Assembly: GCF_000412675.1 (NCBI RefSeq)
Contig: NC_021505.1
Span: forward strand, 186,001-250,000
Source: Pseudomonas putida NBRC 14164
GTDB lineage: Bacteria > Pseudomonadota > Gammaproteobacteria > Pseudomonadales > Pseudomonadaceae
Length of the DNA stretch: 64,000 nt
Direction: 5' to 3'
The notes under the pieces are model-generated. The model saw only the letters and a list, made by a program, of their open reading frames with translations, was not told the origin of the DNA and searched no databases. Shown here piece by piece: positions 58,071 to 64,000 of this stretch. Every line of letters begins with the position of its first letter. Positions within the stretch are counted from its first letter, which is position 1. The position numbers and the translations under genes are program-made.

Positions 58071-60023
58071 TCAGGGCATCATTTCCAGCGGTACCGGGTA
58101 GACGTTGTCGCGGCTGTCACTGCCCGGCGCCAGGGCAACCCAGCGGTCGACATCGGCGTTGTAGCGTTGGTAATGGCGCAGCTTGGTGCTCAGGCTGCGG
58201 ATGAATTTCTCCTGGGCCAGGCCATCCCAGCCCTTCCAGGTTTCTTCGTCCAGGTTCAGCACTTCGCTCTGGTAGGGCAGGTCTTGCAGGTACTCGCCAA
58301 GCACGCCCAGGTCTGCCACGCGAGTGGTCGAGCCTTGCTTCAGCTGGTTCGGGTCGGCACCCATGGTCGCGGCAACCGAGCGCAGGCGGGTGAACATTTC
58401 GTCTGGCGAAATCATGCCTTCGTTGGCGGCATCCAGGATCTGCTTGAGTACATCGCTCAGGTCGCTGAGTTGGGCCTTGGTCAGCAGGACGCGCACATCG
58501 GTGGTCGGCACGTTCTGTTTGATCAGGTCGCGGTCGCTGATCCAGGCCTGGAACACCGGCGGCGCCTGGGTACCGTTGGCCTTGCCCAAGTAGGCCAGCT
58601 GCATGGCGTGGCCGATCAGTGCGGCATCCTCGAGCATTTTCTTCTCGGCAGGGTCGGCCTTGGCATTGTTTGCGCTGCCGATGGCCGCCTCGCCCATGTA
58701 GGCCGCCCGCACTTGCTGGGTGATGGCTGCAGCCAGGCCGTCGACCTTGCGGCCAAAGGCCTCCACATCGCCGGCATTGACCGGGTAGTACAGCGAGGTG
58801 TTGGTGCCCGGGTAGTTCGACAGGGTGCGGTACTGCGCTTCAGCGGAGCTGTGGTTCTTGGCGCCACTGGGGGTTTTCAGGTGCAGGGTGTACAGGGCCA
58901 CGCCAGGGTTGCTGGCTTCGATCTTGACCTGTTCGGCGCCAAGGCCGGTGCTCGACAGCTTGTCACCCCCGTCAATGGCGCCGGCATCGGTGATCAGCAC
59001 CACATAGCGTGCGCCAAACTGGCTCCAGTCGATCTGGTCGACGGCAGACATGACACCGGCGTAGGCATCTTCGTTGAACTCGCTGCTGGACACCTTGGCC
59101 TGCTTCAGGTCCGCCACCTTGGCCATGAAGTCGGCACCGTCCTTCACCGTGTTGGGGTCGGCGTACATCTTGCTGACGTATTCCAGGCCCGGCACGGCCT
59201 TGGTGCTGGAGCGGTAGGCGACCAGCCCGAACTTGACCTGCTTGCCGAGGTTTTCCTTCTCGATCTGCCCGTACACGCGCTTGATCGCCTCGCGGGTGCG
59301 ATCGATGTACGGGTCCATCGAAATGGTCGAGTCGATGACGAACACCACGGCCGCGCTGAACGCCTTCAACTGCTGGTTGGCAGCGCCCTGGGCAGGTGCT
59401 GGTGTGGCGGCTGCGGCACTGTCGGCCTTGCTGACCGAAGCCACATTGAGGATGCGCGTGCGGAAGCCTTCCTCGGTCATCACTTCTTCGCCGCTGAGCA
59501 CGGGCAGCAGGTAGAAGTTTTTCTGCAGGTCGACGAAGTATTCGGGCTCTTCGGCCAGCACGCCGGGCGCCTCGGTGCCGTGCTTGAGCTTGGCGCGTAG
59601 CGGGGCCACATGGCTGACCGGGTCGGGGGCGTTGAGAATGCCTTCGAGCTGGTTGCGTTCCTTGAAGAACATCAGCCGATCACGGTTGGCGGGGTTGGTA
59701 AACGCCAGGGTCAGCTGCATTTTCCATTCGACGGTGCAATCGGCAGGCAGCCAGCCGATGCTCTTGCCCTGGGTGTCAGGGCCGACCCGCAGCCACTCGC
59801 GGGCGTCAGCCTGGGCGCGTTCGTACACGTAGAAGCGGCTGAAGGTGGGTTGTGCGGCGCCAGGGGCAGCCCCGGCATTATCGCTCAGCTTGCAGCCTGG
59901 CGTGGTCAACACGCGCTGGAACAGGGTTTTCTTGCCGTCCTGCAGCAGGGGCTTGTCGGCCGCCTGCAGGGCAGGGCTGAGCGACAAGGCCAGCAGCGCG
60001 GCGCCAATGCTACGCATCTTCAT
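58071..60023 (-). CDS. Periplasmic vWA protein resembling the C-terminal part of PpkA
   Basis: The 650-residue protein has a signal peptide (cleavage near residue 21, ALQAA). An N-terminal domain (25-200) is followed by a vWA domain (about 222-430) with MIDAS DSTIS (231-235) in VVFVIDSTISMDPYI, and ARYVVLITDAGAI. The C-terminal region contains QAWISDRDLIKQN and VRVLLTKAQLSDLSDVLKQI. These motifs recall the extracytoplasmic portion of the type VI kinase PpkA, but no kinase domain or membrane helix is present. ATG 60023 overlaps the preceding stop (ATGA). Confidence 0.82.
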   Translation of the reverse strand: MKMRSIGAALLALSLSPALQAADKPLLQDGKKTLFQRVLTTPGCKLSDNAGAAPGAAQPTFSRFYVYERAQADAREWLRVGPDTQGKSIGWLPADCTVEWKMQLTLAFTNPANRDRLMFFKERNQLEGILNAPDPVSHVAPLRAKLKHGTEAPGVLAEEPEYFVDLQKNFYLLPVLSGEEVMTEEGFRTRILNVASVSKADSAAAATPAPAQGAANQQLKAFSAAVVFVIDSTISMDPYIDRTREAIKRVYGQIEKENLGKQVKFGLVAYRSSTKAVPGLEYVSKMYADPNTVKDGADFMAKVADLKQAKVSSSEFNEDAYAGVMSAVDQIDWSQFGARYVVLITDAGAIDGGDKLSSTGLGAEQVKIEASNPGVALYTLHLKTPSGAKNHSSAEAQYRTLSNYPGTNTSLYYPVNAGDVEAFGRKVDGLAAAITQQVRAAYMGEAAIGSANNAKADPAEKKMLEDAALIGHAMQLAYLGKANGTQAPPVFQAWISDRDLIKQNVPTTDVRVLLTKAQLSDLSDVLKQILDAANEGMISPDEMFTRLRSVAATMGADPNQLKQGSTTRVADLGVLGEYLQDLPYQSEVLNLDEETWKGWDGLAQEKFIRSLSTKLRHYQRYNADVDRWVALAPGSDSRDNVYPVPLEMMP

Positions 60024-61060
60024 GGCTTGAGCTCCTCGTAGCGCTGCTTGGCTTCGGCGTTGTTTTCATCGAAGCTGAGGATGGTCTCGTACCAGGAGGC
60101 TGCGGTGGCGGCTTCCGGGGCCTTGAAGCAGTTGCTTGGCTGGTGGTACTTGGGGTCGTATTCGTGAGCGTAGGCCGTGGCGATCTGGATGTCACCGGCA
60201 TTGGCGCGATTGGCATACAGGCGCTGGGCCACATCGCACTGGTCGTTGGCCTTGGCCAAACTGATCACTTCAAGCAGTGCGGCGCTGTCCGGTTTGCTCT
60301 GGATGCACGACTGCAGGAACGCCAGTGACGTCTGGCCTTGCATGCTTCCCAGCGAACAAGGTTTGGCCGCGTCGGCCTGTGCGACGGGCTTGTCTTCAGG
60401 CGGCACGGCTGCAGTTGCTTCGCCTGCGCTGCGGTTGAACCACCACCAACCGCCCCCGGCGGCAAGCGCCAGCAGGATCAGGGCCAACAGGGGCAGCAGC
60501 CACTTCTGGCCTTGCTTGGCAGGCGCCTTCGGCGGCGGTGCCACAGGTGCTGGCTGGGGGGCTGGCGCGGCCTCGGGCACGGGCTCTGCCGTCACTACCG
60601 GAACAGGCTCAAAGGTGGTCACCGCAGGTGGCTCGACAATCACCGTCGCGCTGGGCAAGGGTGCCGGGGGCGGCGATTTCTCCAGCGCTGGCCCAGACTC
60701 GACAGACGCGATGATGGCGCTGTTGATACGCACCATGCCAAGGTCGCTGCGCCCGGTCTGCGGGTTGCTGACCTCGATGCGGAAGGTGGCGGTACCGCTG
60801 GCTTGCAGCAATGGGTTGATCAGGTTGGGGCCGATCCGCGTTTCGATGGCCGGGGCGCCTGCGACAGCATTCATGCCATCCAGGCGGAACCAGTGAGCCA
60901 CTTTGGCCCAGTGCCCGCCATCATGAAGAAACTCGTGGGACTGGCTACTTTGCAGAGAGCATTGCAGCCCTTCGCTGGTGCCTTCCCAGCCGGTGATCCG
61001 CAACAGGCCTTGGCCTGGTGTGTTCACGTCCAGTGGCAGCACATCAACTCTGATACCCAT
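60020..61060 (-). CDS. Single-pass membrane protein at the SrfA position
   Basis: From ATG 61060 the protein has 346 residues (a TTG at 61069 would add three). A cytoplasmic beta-rich domain (1-120, with GLLRITGWEGTSEGLQ) is followed by a Pro/Ala/Val linker (125-182), one membrane helix (about 187-208) and a periplasmic helical domain with paired cysteines and TPR-like repeats. Salmonella srfABC encodes SrfA at this place, and the order B-C-A here is suggestive, but I cannot confirm homology. It links cytoplasmic SrfC-like protein to periplasmic partners by topology. Confidence 0.7.
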   Translation of the reverse strand: MGIRVDVLPLDVNTPGQGLLRITGWEGTSEGLQCSLQSSQSHEFLHDGGHWAKVAHWFRLDGMNAVAGAPAIETRIGPNLINPLLQASGTATFRIEVSNPQTGRSDLGMVRINSAIIASVESGPALEKSPPPAPLPSATVIVEPPAVTTFEPVPVVTAEPVPEAAPAPQPAPVAPPPKAPAKQGQKWLLPLLALILLALAAGGGWWWFNRSAGEATAAVPPEDKPVAQADAAKPCSLGSMQGQTSLAFLQSCIQSKPDSAALLEVISLAKANDQCDVAQRLYANRANAGDIQIATAYAHEYDPKYHQPSNCFKAPEAATAASWYETILSFDENNAEAKQRYEELKP

Positions 61061-61065
61061 TGCAA

Positions 61066-63777
61066 TCAACTCGCTTGAAAGGTGTTCAGCAGCACCGCCA
61101 ACTGGCGTCGCTGCTCGGTGGTGATTTCCGGGTCCGCGCCACTTTTGGCGTTTTCCTGGGTCAGCCAGGCCAGGCTCGACAGCCAGTCGATCTGGAAGCT
61201 CTGCTCCTGGTTGGACGGCTCTTTCGGGAGCACTGGCAATTCGCCCTGGGCAAAGGTCTGGTAGGCGCCAAATACGGGTTGGCTCTCACCCAGCAGGGCG
61301 GTCGGGCGCTCGCTGACAGGTTTGCCCAGCAGGTCGAACCAGGACAGGAAGTCCCGCATGGCCAGTTGCACGGTCAGGACCTGGCGCTGGACTATCTGGT
61401 CACGGCGCACGCCGTTGAAAATCCGGCGCATGACGGCGGCATCCAGTTGTTCGATGAAGGCCGGTCGGCGCACTGCACTGACCAGTTCCTCGACCAAGGC
61501 CTCGACCACTTCGCGGCTCATGCGCAGGCTGCTCAGGCGCAGCGGTTGCGTACCCAGCTCGCGCATATGCTTGATCCACGCCTTCAGCGCCGCGCGTACA
61601 AAGCGTTGCTCGGAGTTGAGGCGCTTGGCCACAGGCTTGGGGGCAACTGCTGGCGTTGCCGAGGCAGTGTTGCCGAACACGTTGCCGAAGTTGAGTGCCG
61701 GGGCCTTGTTGGCCGGGGCCCTGACGGCGGGTTCTGGCTCTTCGCCGGCCTCGCCGTCAATGCCGTCGATGTCGTACACACCGCCCAGGTACAGTTCACG
61801 CAGCTGTTCGACAGGCACCTGCAAGGCATGGATCAGTTCGCTGATCGCGTCCGGGTCGGCGCCCAGGTTGTCGAGCAGGTACTGGGTTTTTTCACGCTTC
61901 TTGTTCAGCAGTTGCTCGAAGTCTTCCTCGCGCCAGGTGTTCAGGCCGTGCTCCAGCAGGTCGGTGCGGCACTGTTCCAGCTGCTCTTCGATACGCGCCA
62001 GCTTGAAGTCCAGGTCATTGATCGACGAGAAGCTGGTGCTGAAACGGCTGATCCCGCCATCGTTCAACGTCATCATGGCATCGAAGGCGGCACCGGTATT
62101 GGCTATATGGCGGTTGGCCGCCGGCAGGTCGACAACGTATTGTCGGAGCTGTTTGATATCGTCGACGTAGCGCTCGATCACGCGCAGCTCCTGGTCTTGC
62201 TCGTCACGCTCGATGAACGCGGTTTCTTTCAGGCGTGGCTTGCGGACCATGTAGGTATTGTCGAACGGCTTGCCGATGGACCATTCCTTCATCCACTCCT
62301 GGCTGCCAAAGCGCTCGATAATGGTGATTTTCATCAGCCGCTCGGCGGCCTTGAACTTGTGCGCGTCATCTTTGCCAAGTTCGAGGTTGGCCCAACCGTC
62401 ACACATGGTCAGGGCCCAGATCAGGCCTGGCGCGCGCTGGCCCCGCTCTTTCGGGGTTGCGCCCTGGGTATTGTGGATCCAGCGGGTCAACACCGGGCCA
62501 ACACTGATGACATCGCTCTGCTTCACGCTGCTTGTGCAGATGACCAGAGCATTCATCTCTTGCGCTTCGCTGTAACGCTCGAAAAGATAGGCAACCTTGC
62601 CGCGCAGGATCAGGTTCCAGTACGGATGGACTTCGTCAGCGGACTCTTTCAAGGCCGCCTCATCAACCGACAAGTATTTATTGCGAGTCCGGTAGCCGGG
62701 GAAGTCGAGAATGTCGACGCCATGGGCGACCGAGGCAGTTGGCTTGGTCCGCAAGCAGAAGTTCACTTCTACCGCCAGTGCCGCCAGCTGCGCTACGGAG
62801 ATACTGACGCTGGTATGTACCTTGCCGTCTCTGCCCGGCAGAACATTGACTTGCACGTCGTGTCTAGTGCCCAGGCGGCTGAGCAGGTCTACACCCATGA
62901 TGTTGTAAGGCGTTGCCGTAACGCTGATATTTTCCTGCTTGAACACGCTGATGGGCGCATGTAGCGTTTCGACATGGTCCAGCTTCTGCAGAACACCGGC
63001 CAGCAGTAAATACAAGTCGGTGATGGGCGCCTGCCCACCCCACAGTACAGAGAACAATTTCGCGCGCTCGCGTAGCGCAAGGCGCGGCGCGATTTTTACT
63101 GCACGTGGCCAGTACTGGTCGTCAAGGACGCGTGTGGACTTTTCATAGTTGCTTTTCAGGTAGTCCCACAGCGCAACCACATCATCGCTGCTAACCCCAG
63201 GTTGTACCTGGCCTGCGTCCTGGCCTTCAAATTCACTGAGCGCAGTCTGAATATCTTGCTCTCTGTAGCTGTGGTCCACTCGCTCAAGGTCGAAGTCTTC
63301 GAACCACGAGTTGCACAGAATCTTTACGAGTTCGATCTCTCTGAACAGCGTGATTTCGACTGGGTAGTTGACGTCCAGGCATGGCTTGGCGATGTGGCTG
63401 AAACGCGTGACCACGCCGGTGGCCTCACCGCCGCCGCCCGGTGGGTTGACATGCCGGATGAAATCCAACACTTGGCCACCAAAGTCACTCTCCAGCTTGC
63501 CGTGGTCATCGGAAGCAAGCGCGGAAATAAGGTAGGACTTGCCCGCTTGCGAAAGGCCGAAAAAGCCCACGGTCATCGGGTTGCCGGCACTGCGTTGGAG
63601 GTTTTTCGCCTTGTTGCGCGCGCGCCGTAGGCGCAGGCCCAGGCCATCGGCCTCGGCCTCGACACTGGCGGCATTGCCACGCACCTGCTCGATCCATTCC
63701 AGCGCCTCGCCGGCGCCTTTGTGAATGGCGCCCCAGGCACCCATCAACTGCTGTTGCTTTGGCGTAAGGTCGCTCAT
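61066..63777 (-). CDS. SrfC-family P-loop protein
   Basis: The 903-residue cytoplasmic protein has a P-loop GLSQAGKS (74-81) in TVGFFGLSQAGKSYLISALA, preceded by a helical segment. A switch-like DFPGYRTRN motif further on (near residue 360) is typical of dynamin-like or septin-like GTPases, and long helical regions follow. I recognise it as the virulence factor SrfC type. ATG 63777 overlaps the SrfB stop (ATGA); AAAGGA precedes it. The Salmonella srf operon is regulated with pathogenicity genes, and its function is unknown. Confidence 0.82.
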   Translation of the reverse strand: MSDLTPKQQQLMGAWGAIHKGAGEALEWIEQVRGNAASVEAEADGLGLRLRRARNKAKNLQRSAGNPMTVGFFGLSQAGKSYLISALASDDHGKLESDFGGQVLDFIRHVNPPGGGGEATGVVTRFSHIAKPCLDVNYPVEITLFREIELVKILCNSWFEDFDLERVDHSYREQDIQTALSEFEGQDAGQVQPGVSSDDVVALWDYLKSNYEKSTRVLDDQYWPRAVKIAPRLALRERAKLFSVLWGGQAPITDLYLLLAGVLQKLDHVETLHAPISVFKQENISVTATPYNIMGVDLLSRLGTRHDVQVNVLPGRDGKVHTSVSISVAQLAALAVEVNFCLRTKPTASVAHGVDILDFPGYRTRNKYLSVDEAALKESADEVHPYWNLILRGKVAYLFERYSEAQEMNALVICTSSVKQSDVISVGPVLTRWIHNTQGATPKERGQRAPGLIWALTMCDGWANLELGKDDAHKFKAAERLMKITIIERFGSQEWMKEWSIGKPFDNTYMVRKPRLKETAFIERDEQDQELRVIERYVDDIKQLRQYVVDLPAANRHIANTGAAFDAMMTLNDGGISRFSTSFSSINDLDFKLARIEEQLEQCRTDLLEHGLNTWREEDFEQLLNKKREKTQYLLDNLGADPDAISELIHALQVPVEQLRELYLGGVYDIDGIDGEAGEEPEPAVRAPANKAPALNFGNVFGNTASATPAVAPKPVAKRLNSEQRFVRAALKAWIKHMRELGTQPLRLSSLRMSREVVEALVEELVSAVRRPAFIEQLDAAVMRRIFNGVRRDQIVQRQVLTVQLAMRDFLSWFDLLGKPVSERPTALLGESQPVFGAYQTFAQGELPVLPKEPSNQEQSFQIDWLSSLAWLTQENAKSGADPEITTEQRRQLAVLLNTFQAS

Positions 63778-64000
63778 TTTCCTTTGACGTTCCCGCTGTC
63801 GAGCCAATAGTCGCTGTCACTCAAGCTCATGGTTGGCATGGTGTTGAGTGAGAGTTCAAGATCCCGGTCGAAGTCGAAGTCGGCATCCTGGATGTTCGAT
63901 TCCAGCTTCTGGATGACCAGCTTGTCGCTGATCAGTCCCTGGTCGCGTTCTTCCTGTTCGAACTGCTCGACTTCAAGGCGTATGCGCAATACCGGCGCTT
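63774..64000 (-). CDS. SrfB-family protein, C-terminal end (cut by window edge)
   Basis: The open frame from base 64000 to the stop at 63774-63776 encodes about 75 residues. They run APVLRIRLEVEQFEQEERDQ, then an acidic tail ending SDSDYWLDSGNVKGK. Position directly before srfC with an ATGA overlap, and the acidic tail, fit SrfB, a large protein thought to have an actin/Hsp70-like ATPase fold. The rest lies outside the window, so the name rests mainly on context. Confidence 0.6.
   Translation of the reverse strand, partial: APVLRIRLEVEQFEQEERDQGLISDKLVIQKLESNIQDADFDFDRDLELSLNTMPTMSLSDSDYWLDSGNVKGK

Noticed and set aside
61060..62964. 634-codon plus-strand frame opposite the SrfC-like gene
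   Set aside because: The minus strand has the P-loop and an ATGA junction; the plus-strand product has no recognised motif.

Overview
The window is chromosomal DNA of a fluorescent Pseudomonas, almost certainly of the P. putida group. The evidence is high GC, the LapB/LapA adhesin locus, the algR-hemC-hemD-hemX-hemY and rsd-FKBP-algP blocks, and many P. putida-type REP palindromes with a core near GGGAGCGGG...CGCGAAG. No rRNA, tRNA, CRISPR array, insertion sequence or prophage was seen.

Layout. (a) 1-16.4 kb: the 5' end of lapB (minus), a 1 kb regulatory intergenic region, and lapA. LapA is a 4,924-residue type I-secreted adhesin with a LapG cleavage site, five 100-residue repeats, thirteen 224-228-residue repeats, a vWA domain and RTX repeats. 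(b) 16.5-20.7 kb: a small conserved protein, then a TauD-like dioxygenase with a TauABC/SsuABC-like transporter, probably for scavenging sulfur from sulfonates. (c) 20.8-27.7 kb: a short WYL/DeoR-type regulator, a Sel1-repeat protein, and a tightly overlapped MarR-FUSC-DUF1656-HlyD-OMP efflux operon. (d) 27.7-28.9 kb: an accessory patch holding an orphan Rhs C-terminus with a RelE-like toxin domain, a truncated DUF3077 remnant and REP DNA. (e) 28.9-50.6 kb: mostly core genes. They are a cytochrome c-FTR1 fusion, two small proteins, a GST-like protein, argH, algR, hemCDXY, dsbB, rsd, an FKBP isomerase, algP, a YheS-type ABC-F protein, a small MscS channel, a LysE exporter, an NfeD/SPFH pair, YbaK, DUF2789, a membrane protein and a CBS protein.

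(f) 50.7-64.0 kb (minus strand) is the most interesting part: eleven packed genes, read from the right edge. They are the SrfB C-terminus (cut by the window), a SrfC-like P-loop protein, a single-pass membrane protein at the SrfA position, a periplasmic vWA protein resembling the C-terminal part of the type VI kinase PpkA, an ABC ATPase, an FtsX/MacB-like permease, a formylglycine-generating-enzyme-like protein without recognisable catalytic cysteines, two lipoproteins, and two paralogous membrane-anchored vWA proteins. The ATPase, permease, FGE-like protein and lipoprotein recall TagT, TagS, TagR and TagQ of the type VI secretion threonine-phosphorylation pathway. Here they sit with SrfABC-like genes and no visible kinase or secretion gene. 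This looks like a trans-envelope sensing or signalling machine of unknown function.

Starts were chosen by ribosome-binding sites, overlaps and known family N-termini. Family names rest on recognised motifs, not on searches.
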